Shown: positions 23,040 to 39,320 of the stretch, in pieces
Layout of the letters: every line of letters starts with the position of its first letter
Position numbering within the stretch: the first letter of the stretch is position 1
From: Nymphaea colorata
Taxonomy: Eukaryota; Streptophyta; Magnoliopsida; Nymphaeales; Nymphaeaceae
Assembly (NCBI RefSeq): GCF_008831285.2
Contig: NC_045140.1
Coordinates: 3,699,528 to 3,763,527 of the forward strand
Length of the DNA stretch: 64,000 nt
Direction of reading: 5' to 3'
Notes under the pieces: model-generated
What the model was told of the DNA's origin: nothing
What the model saw: only the letters and a program-made list of their open reading frames with translations
Database searches by the model: none
Position numbers and translations under genes: made by a program

Positions 23040-26000
23040 CATTGAAAAATAAAGAAAATTTAAGAGACTGATACAGGCAACTGCCCACACCAGTCACCAT
23101 GCGGCTTCGCTACTGAGCATGGTACCAAGTATCACGATTCCAATGTTCCAATTTTTTTTCCATGATGCTGCCTAACGTTGGATGCAAATTAGTAGGATTG
23201 TAATCGACGTTCTCCAAACACCCAGCCATGTTGGACTATTGATTCCAGGATTGAAATCATGGGGTTTTTCTGGTGCTGTCAAACACTACCATAGTGTTTT
23301 ATAAATCTATTTCAATTTTTTAAATGGAAACATCAATCACTCAATTTTTAATGCAAATTTATGAAACAAAACTATTGTTTTATGAACGTGCAGTAGATTC
23401 ATGAGACATTCATGAAGTGTGCCTTCTACCACTATTACACACTCATAAATGAGCTCCAAAAAAAAATGAGATTGTTGGCTTATTTTTTAAGGATACATTC
23501 ATGGAATAATAACATTTACTACTGTTGTCAAATGGTCCCTTAGATGTTTACCTGTTTGTTTGGGCATGTGGTCCATTGACACATACAATTTGCGACAGGT
23601 ACATGCATTTCCCATAAGGAAAGTGTCCAGCATTGACTGCACAGCACTTACCATTTACTTGGGAGCATACTATTTTGTGTATGAAGAACTAAGAAAAAAA
23701 GGGAACTTGGTTCATCTTTTGAGTTTGAAACTATCTTAGTAAGAAGAACAGCCCACACTGATAAGGAAATGGACATATTTTATGGTGGATATATAAAGTC
23801 CCATCATCATGTCTGGATTGATAGATACCAGACAATACCATACCATTGATAAGTAGACCGAGTTGTGTACGCCACTTCACGTACACAACGAGTGTACACG
23901 ACGATAGACCCTACTATTAATATGCATACTTGGTATTTGGATTCTGCAATAGCAAAAAGACAAGGTAAGGTTGCTAATTCTCAAGTAGTCTGTCTTCTCA
24001 GGTGTTGGTGTTCCAAAGAATCCACTGGAGAAGAGCGTCGACATGATACCTTACAAGAGAAACTGCATTGGTAGCCGTTCTTTCACAAGCACATGAACAA
24101 GAAAAAACAAAGAAAGGAAACAAACAATTGCATAATCTTGATCGGAGAACAAACAACAGTTAAGTCACCGAAGCATAACCTGCATTATCTTCAATAGCTT
24201 CTGCTCGCTCTTTTGTCTCATCTTATTTCTAAATCCCTCTAACCAAAAGCTGTCGGTGATTGTTCTTGGACTTCAAAAACATGTTCTCTGAAAACTTAAC
24301 ACTATAAAACTAAATGAACACAGTCATCATGGATAGTTAAGCGTGTTTTGTTGGAGAGTGGAGTCTTATACCAACTTAATAGGCTTCCTTATTATGGGGA
24401 TCAGCATCTCTTGTATTTTTGCGATGAGATAACGAAAAAAAACAACCATGCGCCATTATAGACATAAGAACACTGTAGTTTTTAAACCTTTGTATTCTTT
24501 CTGATGATCCGTGAGTGATAGACGGCCTCGTTCATAACACTCTTGATGAGGAGAGTGGGCTCACGCCACCCATAAATACAGATGGGCACATGGTCGCCAG
24601 AGAAGCATACAGTTATGCGTGAGATCAATTTATTTGAGACCAACAAAAGGACATCAGCTTTTTACGTAGTTTATAGATGTTGGTCTTTAACCTACAGCGC
24701 CTTCAACGTGATTGCGTTGCATTCTATGTCCACAAGCTAATGGCATCGAATACAAGAAAAGAAAAACAAGAAAAAAAAGGGGGATGAGCCAGACCACTTC
24801 ATCTGCAAGTGCTTTGCAAGATCAGAGAATAATGTTAATCATCTGCTGGAAAGTCTAGAGATTCAATTGAATCAGAGGACGCAGAGAAAGGGCACTTTGA
24901 TCTGATCAGCTCTACAGTTAACTATCCGGATCACAAGCTATATATCCACACAGTTCTTAGCGTTATTCTCAGTGGCGGAAAGTGTGAATGGCACTGACAA
25001 CGTTTTCCGGCAGTGACAACGCTTTCCGGCCGCCGGTAGTATGCTTATTTTTTGTGGTTAACCCAACTCTGTCTCCATATCGGCGCTACAAGCAGAAAGT
25101 TAACTCCGTCCTAAAAAGCACTGAAGCAGCGCCAATACTTTTTTTGGGGCATATCGTGTGCCGCAATTTCTGCGCATAGTGTCTCTTAGTTAATGCCAGT
25201 CAGGGGTCGAGGAACCTTGATCCCCACTCCAAAAAAAAAATGAAAATAATATATGTAAATTTTTAAAATGTTTATGCGTCCTATATAAAAATTGTGATAA
25301 TTTATATTTTAAAATTATTAAAATAAAATTCTTGGCCGTGCCCCTGATATCGCTCATGTTTTTCTTCATAGCGTTAGAAATTTTTTTTTGAATTTTTTAA
25401 CAATATTATACATATTTTTATATAATACAAAGCCCATTATTTATTGCAAACAATATAAATAAACCCGCTAAAATTTCAAAGAATATTCTTTTACATGTTT
25501 TCAAATCATTTTGCATTGTCCATTCGAAAGGTTAAGTACATGCAACAAAAATGAAACAGCATATGAATGCTCAACCCTATTGCCCTTCATTTCTTCGTTT
25601 GCACCGTCCAACCCCTGTTGTCCAACTCTGCACCTGCACAAACAAAAGTTGAAAAAAATATATCAACGGAGATATACTTATAGGATAGTTTGCCAGCAAA
25701 GATATTACATACAGGATAGTCTGGCAGCAAAGATATTTTGTGAGTATGCCGCAAATTTGTTATTAAGATTAGAGCAAGTTCATCAAACAGTAGTTCTAGT
25801 ATCTGATAAACTTATTTCAATCTTTGAATCAGATTTATGAAACACTTACAAAATGTTTCTGCTGTCAGACTGCCCAAAAAAGACAATTGACTATTGAATG
25901 AAAGCCGTTCAATCTGTTTACTTAAGTCAAAAGAAAGGTCGTAAATTTGTTTGATTAAATTTGTTCAACTTAATATATTACTCAGTTAACAGGTCCTTAG

Positions 26001-26460
26001 CAAACACTAACCATGAATTTAACTTGGTCCAAGTTAGGAAAAAACGGAGGAACACGAAAATATTGAAACAAGAGAGATGAGCCTGAACAATGGGCAATGG
26101 AGTGTGGAACATGCTGGCGCTAAATGCTGCAAACGTGACTGGTAAGGAGTGTAGAAAATTGTCTAACTTGACTTACCATTTAACCACTCCTGCTGCGTTG
26201 GAGGACTCGCAAATTTACATGAATCTCTGAAATGGACTGTCTAGATTGTAAATTTGTTCTTCAAACTGGTGGCTCAATCTCTAATTATTAAAAGGCGGTA
26301 TTCGACAATTTTGCCAAGGATATTTGCACTTTTAATTAATACTTTTGTTACTCAGAACAAGTTGAGCAGGTTCAAACTTTCGCTACTTTAAGATATACAC
26401 ATATACTGATAGCATTGAAAGATGTTGCTATTGGGTTGATCTCTCTCTCTCCCCCTCTCT
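21463..26460. repeat. Tandem duplication, copy A (about 5 kb)
   Basis: This block is repeated in the same order and orientation in 26.5-32.0 kb. Matching anchors are 21463-22565 with 26505-27838, about 23008-23115 with 28238-28350, 23131-25990 with 28870-31715, and 26200-26445 with 31785-32025. Shared phrases such as GATACATATCAACC, GCCTTCTACCACTATTACAC, GGGCACATGGTCGCCAGAGA and AGATGTTGCTATTGGGTTGA fix the alignment. No recognised gene lies in it. Copy A lacks several insertions of copy B and has its own, such as a short duplication of GGCA(C/G)TGACAACG near 24990-25030. Confidence 0.9.
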
Positions 26461-26873
26461 CAGCTACTATATATATATATATATATATATATCAACCCAT
26501 GCATCGAGGGGACTATATGATACATATCAACCAATGCATTCCATGCAATTGGAGTAATATGGGAAAGACTTTGGCTTTCACTTAAACTGTGACAACAACC
26601 TCTGGCTTACTGAAATTTCAGTGGCATATGCATTCGTAGAGTTATTGTCAACTACAATATAGGATTCGGAATTTTATGTGCCACTTGGGGTTCATTTCAT
26701 AACAATAATAGTTGCTTAGTGTTTCAAAAAAAATTTTTTATTAGGATATATTCATAGTACACTATAATATAGTATTATTATAGTATTACATGAACCTGCC
26801 TTAATCTTTAACTCAAATTTATCTAACAATAATAAGTGGTTTCCATTGTCAAACGGCCTAGTGTAAGACATTA

Positions 26874-26977
26874 TTCAAAATTTTATCTACCACTTGGAGG
26901 TAATTGGTAACAGTAATAGACATGATTCAAAATTTTATCTACCACTTGGAGGTAATTGGTAACAGTAATAGGTTGTT
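26874..26977. repeat. 52-bp tandem duplication inside copy B
   Basis: Two near-identical copies starting TTCAAAATTTTATCTACCAC follow each other. Copy A has the segment once (near 21825), so this duplication arose after the 5-kb event or was lost from A. Confidence 0.88.
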
Positions 26978-27435
26978 ACTGTTTCACAATTTTATATCAA
27001 AGATTGTGATATATTCGTGGTACAATATGACATAGTGTTTCATGAACATTCATTCCCCCAATGTGTATGGCAACTTTACAAGACACTAACAACTTGTTCT
27101 CATTGCCAAACAATCCGGTGTCACAAATTGGTCGGACATAGGATACATGTGTTGCCAATTTTGGCGATATGTAACCAACCCAACACCGTAAACACATTTT
27201 TGTGAAGATTGAGTTATTTTTCTCAAAAATAATTGGAGATATCGCATTTGTTAACAGCATATCGTCTAAGTTTTTTTAACTACCTCTCTCTCTCTCTCTC
27301 TCTTTTCCCCGTCCATGTTTGTGGTACTTGTAGCCATATTGCAAAGGAGCCATTTGCAAACTAAAACACATTGTCATAAATATGTCAAAAAAAGAAGTTG
27401 ATTCATATCATTTTTAGAACATATTCCTATAGTAG

Positions 27436-27618
27436 CAGTGGTGGAGCCAAGATTTTTTATCAGTTGGGCACTTGTGTAGGTGACACAACTTTGATGTGGA
27501 CACTGCATATAAATTTAAAGTCATAACAATTTGAAGTTAACACATTATAATGAAATTTTTTATGGGCTGGCGTGGGCAATGGCCCACCCAAGCCAACAAG
27601 TAGATCCACTAAGGTATA
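27436..27618. mobile_element. MITE in copy B, absent from copy A
   Basis: It starts CAGTGGTGGAGCCAAGAT, a hAT-MITE type end, and finishes near GTAGATCCACTAAG, a worn inverted partner. Copy A near 22320-22345 runs straight through the corresponding site. Flanking CTATAGTA and GTATAATA are a possible degenerate 8-bp target duplication (6 of 8). Confidence 0.65.
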
Positions 27619-27904
27619 ATAAATAGTATTTTACTGTTATCAAACGACCCCAAAAAAGATATCTTAGTTTTATGAGAATATTGAGAACTGTCAATTGAAA
27701 CGGCACACAAATGAAGTTGGACCATACTTGCTGGGGGCCCTCCTTCTTATGGCATAAGATATAACCTGCTCCATTGTTTGAGACATGACTATCCCACATC
27801 GGCTTGCTTGGTATATATTAAACTAGAATCTGGTAGGGCGATGGATTACGACTGATGGATTTCGGTCCACCCGAGAGGCGTGTGGCTGCTTCACATGGCC
27901 GCTG

Positions 27905-28060
27905 CACAGGCCAACCTCCCTTTGTCGCCGTCTTTGCTGCGCAAGCCAACCTCCCTTGTCGCCTCCCTCATCGCCCTTTTTGCTGCACATGCCAACCTCC
28001 CTTGTCGTCGTGTTTGCCAGGCCAACCTCCCTCATCACCATTTTTGCTGCACAGGCTCCC
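27905..28060. repeat. GC-rich minisatellite
   Basis: Four to five degenerate units begin GCCAACCTCCCTTGTCGCC and mostly end near TTTGCTGCRCA. They have unequal lengths of about 30-46 bp. The patch is much richer in G+C than its surroundings and has no counterpart in copy A. Long open frames on both strands here are by-products of the repeat. Confidence 0.8.
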
Positions 28061-28116
28061 TCATTACCCTCGTCACAGCCACCATGGGTGGTCAGTGGCA
28101 GAACCACAAAAATTGA

Positions 28117-28233
28117 CTAAAGTGGAACTTGTTCAAAAAATACTCGTATCTGGTGACACACTTTTATATATATACACATACATATATAAGTGTCCCACAA
28201 GATATGAGTATTTTTGAGCAAGTGCCACTTTAG
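28117..28233. repeat. Fold-back inverted repeat, about 48-bp arms
   Basis: The left arm (28117 to about 28166) starts CTAAAGTGGAACTTGTTCAA. The right arm (about 28186-28233) ends GAGCAAGTGCCACTTTAG, its near complement. A TA-rich loop of about 20 bp separates them. Transcribed RNA could form a long imperfect hairpin. It sits just right of CAGTGGCAGAACC (28093), which looks like a hAT-type end, so the hairpin may be the body of a MITE. Confidence 0.8.
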
Positions 28234-30057
28234 TGTGTGTGTATATATATATATATGTCCATTTAAAAATAAAGAAAATTTAAGAGATTGGTATGAGCTA
28301 CTGCTCACACCAGTCACCATGCATGTGGCTTTGCTACTAAGCATGGTACCAGGTAATCCATCTTGAACTCTGGTTTTGTTTGACCAAAAGATCTGTGGAA
28401 CTTTTCTTGCTTTTTTGTGCGTATGTGCGGAGCAGATGTTGTTAGGTTTTACCAGGTAATCCTGCTTTTTGGGCATATGGTTTAAACCCTTTCATTATGT
28501 TTGGCTGTACGCTTTGTTTCCTCTCCCTGGTTTGCTTGTTCAGTTTTTCTTATGGCAGTTTTTCTTATGGCGTGCTTTGAGATTCTAAAATATGTGGATG
28601 GATCTGTCCATGGGTGAAAAGATTGGGAGCATAATGTCTGTTGGTGGGTCATGGAGAACTTGAGGGTTGTAGTTTCTCTTTAGCTGTTGAAGCATGATGA
28701 TATTGGTAGAAGAAAGATCATATTTTTTTATTTTGTAAAGCAGTTGAATGTATTTAGATTTGAAGCTGGGTTATTATGCTTCATTTGATAAATGAGATCC
28801 ATGTATTCAGATTTGAAGCAGCTTGTTATGTTCTTGATATCCATATGTTTGAAGCAGAGTTATTAGAACAATGTATTACGATTCCAATGTTCCAATTTTT
28901 TTCCATGATGCTGCTAAACGTTGGATGGAAATTAGTAGGATTGTAATAGACTTTCTCCAAACACATACCCATTTTGGACTACTGATTTCGGGATTGAAAT
29001 CATGGAATTTTCTTAGTGCTGCCAAACACTACCAAAGTGTTTTATAAATCTATTTCAATTTTTTAAATGGAAGCATCAATCACAGTGTCTAACAGCCCCT
29101 GTAAGGGGTTGTTTGTCTACAGAAACATTTCATCTGCCTCTATTTTTAATGCATATTTATGAAACAAAACTATTGTTGTCTTAATTTTTGAGGTAGATTC
29201 ATGAAACATTCATAGAGTGTGCCTTCTACCACTATTACACACTCATAAATGTGCTCCACAAAATGGAATTGTTGCCTTATTTTCTAAGGATACATTCATG
29301 GAATAATAACATGTGCTACTATTGTCAAATGGTCCCTTTGATGTTTACTTGTTTGTGACAGGTACATGCATTGTCCATAAGGATAGTGACCAGCATTGAC
29401 GGAACTGGGAGCATACTATTTTGTGTATGGAGAACTAAGAAGGAAAGGGAACTTAGTTCATCTTTTGAGTTTGAAACTATCTTTGTGGGAAGAACAACCC
29501 ACATTGATAAGGAAATTGACATATTTTATGGTGGATATATAAAGTCCCGTCATCATGTCTGGATTGATAAATACCAGACAGATACCATACCATTGATAAG
29601 AAGACCAAGTTTTGTACGCCACTCCATGTACACAAGGAGTGTACGCCCACGATAGACCCTACTATTAATATACATACTTTGGTATTTTGATTCTGCAGTA
29701 GCAAAAAGACAAGGCAGGGTTGCTAATTTTGAAGCAGTCAGACTTCTCAGGTGTTGGTGTTCCAGAGAATCCAGCGTCCACATGATACCTTACAAGAGAA
29801 ACTACATTGGTAGCCGTTCTTTCAGAAGCACATGATCAAGAAAAAACAAAGAAAAGAAACAAACAATTGCATAATCTACAAAAGTTAAGTCATCGAAGCA
29901 TAATCTGCATTATCTTTAATAGCTTCTGCTCGCTCTTTTGTCTCATCTTATTGTCTAAATTCCTATCACCAAAAGCTGTCGCTGATTGTTCTTGGACTTC
30001 AAAAACATGATCTCTGAAAATTTAACACTATAAAACTAAATGAACACAGTCATCATC

Positions 30058-30381
30058 TCATGGATAGTTAAGCGTGTTTTGTTGGAGAGTGGAGTCTGAT
30101 CCCAACTCAATAGGCTTCCTTATTATGGGGATCAGCTTCTCTTGTATTTTTGCATTGAGATAACGAAAAAACAGCCATGTGCCATTATAGACATAAGAAC
30201 ACTTTAGTCTTCGAAGCAGTAAATCTTTGTGTTCTTTCCGATCCCGTGAGTGAGAGACGGCCTCGTTCATGACACTCTTGATAAGAAGAGTGGGCTCACG
30301 CCACCCATAAATACAGATGGGCACATGGTCGCCAGAGAAGCATACAGTTATGCGTGAGACGAAGCTGCTTGAGACCAACAA
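30058..30381 (-). other. Unassigned open frame in copy B, broken in copy A
   Basis: An open frame of 107 codons on the minus strand contains CFSGDHVPICIYGWREPTLL. It matches no family I can name. The corresponding region of copy A (about 24350-24640) keeps the start of this reading but shifts frame near 24505, where copy B has extra bases. It could be a remnant of an exon captured in the duplicated block, or chance. No start context, splice signals or codon bias settles the matter. Confidence 0.3.
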
Positions 30382-32072
30382 AAGGACGTCAGCTTTTTAT
30401 GTAGTTTATAGATGTTGGTCTTTAATGTACAGCGCTTTTAACGTGACTGCGTTGCATTCTATGTCCACATGTTAATGGCATCGAATACAAGAAAAGAAAA
30501 ACAAGAAAAAAAGAAGATGAACCAGAGAATAATGTTAATTATCTGCTGGAAAGTCTAGAGATTAAATTGAATCAGAGGACGCAGACAGAGGGCACTCTGA
30601 TCTGATCAGCTCCACAGTTAGCTATCCGGATCGCATGCTATATGTCCACACAGTTCTTAGCATTATTCTCAATGGCGGAAAGTGTGAATGGCAGTGACAA
30701 CGCTTTCCGGCCGCCGGTAATATGTTTATTTTTTGTGGTTAACCCAAATTCCGTCTCCATATCAGCGCTACAAGCAGAAAGTTAACTACGTCCTAAAAAG
30801 CACTGAAGAAGCGCCAATATTTTTTTTTTATTTCTGCGCATGGTGTCTTAAGTTAATGCCAGTCTGGGGCCGAGCAGGAGCCTTGATCCACACTCAAAAA
30901 TTTTATATTTAAATTTTTAAAAATTTATATTTTAAAATTTTGAAAATATAATTTAACCCTCCTTAAGAAAAATTCTGGCGGTGCCCCTGATATCGTACAT
31001 GCTTTTCTTCATAGCGCTAGAATTTCTTTTTGAATTTTTTAACAATATTATACATATTTTCTATATAATACAAAATCCACTATTTATGGCAAACAATATA
31101 AATAGACCCGCTAAAATTTCAAACAATATTCTTTTACATGTTTTCAAATCATTTTGCATTGTTCATTCGAAAAGTTCAAAATAAGTACATGCAACAAAAA
31201 TGAAACAGCATATGAATGCTGAAACCCTATTGTCCTTCGTTTCTTCGTCTGCTCCGTCCAAACCCTGTTGTCCCACTCTGCGCCCGCACAAACAAACGTT
31301 GAAAAAATATATATCAATGGAGATATCACAATCTAAGGTACAATATAACAAAATCCAATGCAGCCACACTATTTTATAGACAGCTATAGCGTGTCAAAGA
31401 GAAAATTAAATACTAAAACTGTGATCTCTCCTCTAACTCTGGTATGATAGTTTGGCAGCAAAGATATTTTGTGAGTATGTCACGAATTTGTTATCAGATT
31501 GGAACATGTTCATAGAACAGTAATAGTTCTAGTGTTGATAAATTTACTCTAATCTATGAAGCAAATTCATGAAATACTTACATAATGTTTCTGCTGTCAA
31601 ACTACCCACAAAAGACAATTGATTATTGAATAAAAGCAGTTCAAATTGTTTACTTAAGTCAAAAGAAATGTCGTAAATTTGTTTGATTAAATTTGTTCAA
31701 TTTAACGGGTCATAAACAAACATTAACCATGGATTTAATTTGGTCCAACTTAGGAAAAATTGGAGGAACACGAAAATGTACATAATTAATCTCTGAAATG
31801 GACGGTCGAGATCGTAAATTTATTCTTCAAACTGGTGGCCCATCTATAGTTACTAAACAGGCTATATTCGACAATTTTGCCAAGGATATTTACACTTTTA
31901 ATTAATACTTTTGTTACTCAGAACAAGTTGAGCAGGTCCAAACTTTCGTTATTTTAACCAAGGTTAGCATCTAAGATATACTGATAGCATTGAAAGATGT
32001 TGCTATTGGGTTGATAGGTATTTCTCTCTCTCTCTCACAGGTACTTAGGCCATAGTGAATCGATTTGGAATG

Positions 32073-32075
<3 letters not shown>

Positions 32076-32124
<49 letters not shown>
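32076..32124. repeat. (TA)n microsatellite
   Basis: An uninterrupted TA run of about 49 bp just right of the end of copy B. Confidence 0.95.
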
Positions 32125-32125
<1 letters not shown>

Positions 32126-32734
32126 CATGTAACCTACACGCAAGTGTAGAGGAAAAGAATTAAAAATTTTGCAAAAGCATGCTTAATTTAGGTTGATTTC
32201 AGATAACTGCCTAATCAACCTAGGAAAAGGGGCGGTTAAATGAGAAAATTTCAAGCTTGGGCATGTTTTCATAAAAAGTCATTCAACTTTGCTCGAACAT
32301 CCAAATACATGGCCTCCCATACCAAAAAACTAACCAGCAGAGTCCATTGCTGACCAAAGAAGAAAAGGAACAAATCACAAAATTGAGTGGAGGAAGCCAT
32401 GGAGATGCTAGTGGCAAAAATTCATCGAACCAGCAGAATCCACTCGCGCCAACCAGTCTGACAACGCATTCACTTTGTTGGACTGAAGAACTTCTGCACA
32501 TTGTCCTCGAGAAGGAAAGCTGGTAGGCAAATAGTCTGAGTGCCAAGAACATCAGCTTACTTACTGTGCTGCAAATGGAGTCATTGATTGAAGTTGAAGA
32601 ACATAGGAGCGACACTTGGAGACACTAAAACCTTGTAACCTAGAGCAACAAAGGGTTGGATTTCTCCCATCCCAAATTCCCATCCCAAATTTCTGCACTT
32701 TTTTTTCAATGTAAAGGTGCAGTGCTTTTCTTAC
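32125..32734. other. Intergenic DNA, possible retrotransposon debris
   Basis: The plus strand around 32340-32480 reads like the low-complexity linker of a copia gag protein (serine, asparagine and glutamine rich). It is too short and interrupted to claim. Confidence 0.3.
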
Positions 32735-33030
32735 GCTTGGGCAGGCCGATAAGAGCCGGGTTCGGGCCGGCTCGATGTTCGAAATGTGAGCCATGTGAGC
32801 TCATGCTCGATGCCTGAAACCCAAGCCAGGCCCAGGCCTAACCCGGTTGCAATAAAAAAAATGCTTTTAAAATTTTATAATAAAATATAAATTAACAGTA
32901 AAATAAAATAATATTTAAAATTTATCGAGTCTAATCGAATCCCCAGGCCGGCCCGAATCAGGTTTTTTCGAGCTTGGGCCGACCGAGTATGGGTACACGA
33001 ATATACCCGGTCGGATGCCCACCTCTAGTT
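32735..33030. mobile_element. Probable MITE with GC-rich ends
   Basis: GC-rich ends (GCTTGGGCAGGCCG on the left, GGTCGGATGCCCACCTC on the right) enclose an AT-rich core. Layout and end motif match the better defined element at 43538-43827. No target duplication was found, so the limits are approximate. Confidence 0.55.
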
Positions 33031-34146
33031 CTAGCATATCCGGTAAGAAAAGAACACCATGAATGGTACTCGGTTTGTTTCTTGTCACATCAACTTTGTA
33101 CATCACATTTTCACTGCCAAATATATTAAAGCAGAATAAAACACTTATCGTCCAAAAACTTGTTAAAATAGAATAAAGAGTTGGTATGATAGGGATAATG
33201 CATATGCGTATACATCAGGCTTGTAGCATATCCCATCTCACGGAATGGTGTGCCGAGCATCTTTAAAAGTAAGAACAAACTTTTGTCCCAAACAAGACTT
33301 TATTTTTACTTTCCAGAAATATTTAAGCTTATCAAAACCTGAATGAAATGTTCATCTTAAACATTACTGTATCTCTTTCTCCAATCAGCTTCAAAAACCC
33401 TCTTCCCGAAGATGAGAATGGACGGAAGCTATCCAACTGAAATTTAATCTCCCATACCTTTCACCTGCAATCGCACGCTATCAAGGCAGTTGGATCACTT
33501 TGTTCAGTTAAGTGAAGGAATCAGCCTCTACAGAATCAGACTTACCATTAGACTATAGTCCGTGCAAAGTTAGCTAAAACAAAACTTGGATGGTTGAAGA
33601 GGTGAAGAATTAAATTAGTTTGGGGAATCTCGTCAGCCATGTTCAAGTTGGCAAGATCAAGGTCCCTTTAACTCTCCAATCCAATAAACCAAAATTAAGG
33701 GAAAATGAAATAAAAAAGGAAAGACAGGTTAACACAGCAGATATTTTTAAGGATGATATTTGGTGGACACATGATGAGCTCAATAGCCGAAAACATTCAT
33801 TATTCCACCCATTGAGTGGAAAAATGGACAAGGATATATAAATGGGAAGGACAAGTGCTGGGAAACAAGCAGAGTACAGGCGCTAGGTTCTGCAAAAGTC
33901 GGTTCAAATCATGTCTTAGGCTGAAACAAGCCAAAAACTCATGTAAAGCTTCCGTGGACAAGCCACCAAACGAGCTCATGCTGCAATTGAAGAAAAGAAT
34001 CTGGCCAGGAATTGTCCATAGGCATAGCCCGCCTAGCCGAGCATTTACGCTAGACGACACTGAACTCGTACGGCAGTATCCATTATATATCTACCGTAAC
34101 ATATCAATGTCGTCGGATCCGGCATCTCTCTCATGGACGCACGCCA

Positions 34147-34183
<37 letters not shown>

Positions 34184-34676
34184 ATAGGAAATTCAACCCC
34201 AAATTTTCCATCAAAATAAACACTTCCAAGTTAAGGAAAAAAGAGTTGCTCATTGCATTCTCACACCTTACCAGGGTTGGAGATTCAAGAAACAATGCAA
34301 AGAACAGAAGGAATGTTAAGTAAATTAGTGGGGAGACATGCTCCCGTATGTCAAAGTACTTCCAATTTATTTATCTTGTACATAAAGCATCGCATATATG
34401 CACAATTTGAGCGCCAATTCATCCGCAGACAGGAGATGCATCAAAACCAAGATAGAACATTAAAACAATGCTCTAGGAAATGGATAGTACATTAGCAAAA
34501 TGGTGTAGTTTGGAGGTATCCACTCAACATAAAACCTATGCAAAAGATTCAAACAAGAACGATCCTCATTTGTTTGTTGGGGACAAAATTTTAAAACAAA
34601 AATAACAATGAATACTAGCCTACCTAAAAAAAGCCAGAAACAGATGACAGATGACGCGTTCTGCCAACTGAATTCT
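33031..34676. other. Intergenic DNA and probable 3' UTR of eS7
   Basis: The last few hundred bases before 34677 are probably the eS7 3' UTR. A (GA)n tract lies at about 34151-34180. Open frames of 62-123 codons on both strands between 33.6 and 34.2 kb overlap each other and resemble no known protein. Confidence 0.4.
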
Positions 34677-38557
<3,881 letters not shown>

Positions 38558-38562
38558 TCTGA

Positions 38563-39320
38563 CTGCATTTAACCATTCAATTCAGAACATTGGGAATGTG
38601 GGCTGAACTTAAAAACATAAGATAAATGCCCTGAAAAGCCAAGTTTCAAAACAAAAGTCCCTTCAAATTCAGATAATCCATATTCTTCAGCATTCTATTC
38701 AAATATTGACAACTCCTTAAAAATCTTCGTATAAATAGTAATAACCAGATAGTTGTCAAGCTGTTATCAGTACGTGATGATTCTGATTGGAAAAGGGTCA
38801 GCCACGGTGCTCAAAATACTAAACAAAAACTTCCAATAAAATGGAATGTTCTACATCTTGAGAGAAATTGAAGCTTCAAAAGAAAGCAGTAATACAAGAT
38901 AAATCAATTTTCATGGTCACATGTTCAGCGCCTTTTTCTTTGTTTGTGGACAGATTAAACCGAACATACATAAAAAATATTCCACAAGCAGTACATACAG
39001 AAAGGAAAAGGAATCCTACTCTTCTGAGGTCAAAAATCGTATAATGCACATAATTTCTTCGGTCAAAACCTATTAAAAACCGAGCCATCTAGTTTTATAA
39101 AAATGTCTCAAAACAATACGCGAATCCAATTCTCACAGCCTTCTCCGAATCGATCTTCAACAACGGATATTTTGAGAAAATCATACTCTACAGGTGACCA
39201 AAACTCGCTGCCGAATCGAGCGCCAGACCAGCCACAAAGAAAAAAAAGAAAAGAAAAACCAAAAAAAACAACGAAACAGAATTGTTTTCTCCATGAAAGC
39301 ACTCTGCGGGGAGGTGAAAC
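38563..39320 (-). other. 5' UTR intron of eS7
   Basis: On the minus strand a donor GTTTCACC follows CCGGATCAG at 39321. The acceptor AATGCAG at 38563-38569 is followed by TCAGA and the start codon. A leader intron is common in plant ribosomal-protein genes. The donor is inferred from context and is not the strongest consensus. Confidence 0.65.

Larger units (their letters stand above)
26497..32040. repeat. Tandem duplication, copy B (about 5.5 kb)
   Basis: It is the direct repeat of copy A and starts right after a (TA)n tract (26468-26491) that separates the two. Extra material relative to A comprises a MITE (27436-27618), a GC-rich minisatellite (27905-28060), a fold-back (28117-28233), and a stretch at about 28352-28870 lying between CATGGTACCA and the resumption of similarity. 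The copies have diverged by scattered substitutions and indels, so the duplication is not recent. Confidence 0.9.

Noticed and set aside
27823-28217. Open frames of 78-120 codons in the GC-rich patch
   Set aside because: They are produced by the minisatellite repeat in several frames at once and resemble no protein.
21463-32040. The two 5-kb copies as LTRs of a giant element
   Set aside because: They are directly adjacent, with only a TA tract between them. There is no internal domain, primer site or shared TG...CA ends.
33800-34187. Overlapping frames of 86 and 123 codons on opposite strands near the eS7 3' end
   Set aside because: Neither resembles a known protein. They overlap each other, and one ends in the GA microsatellite.
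38770-38800. TGATGATTCTGATT as a possible C/D-box snoRNA in an eS7 intron
   Set aside because: It lies on the strand opposite to the eS7 transcript, and no terminal stem or matching guide region was found.
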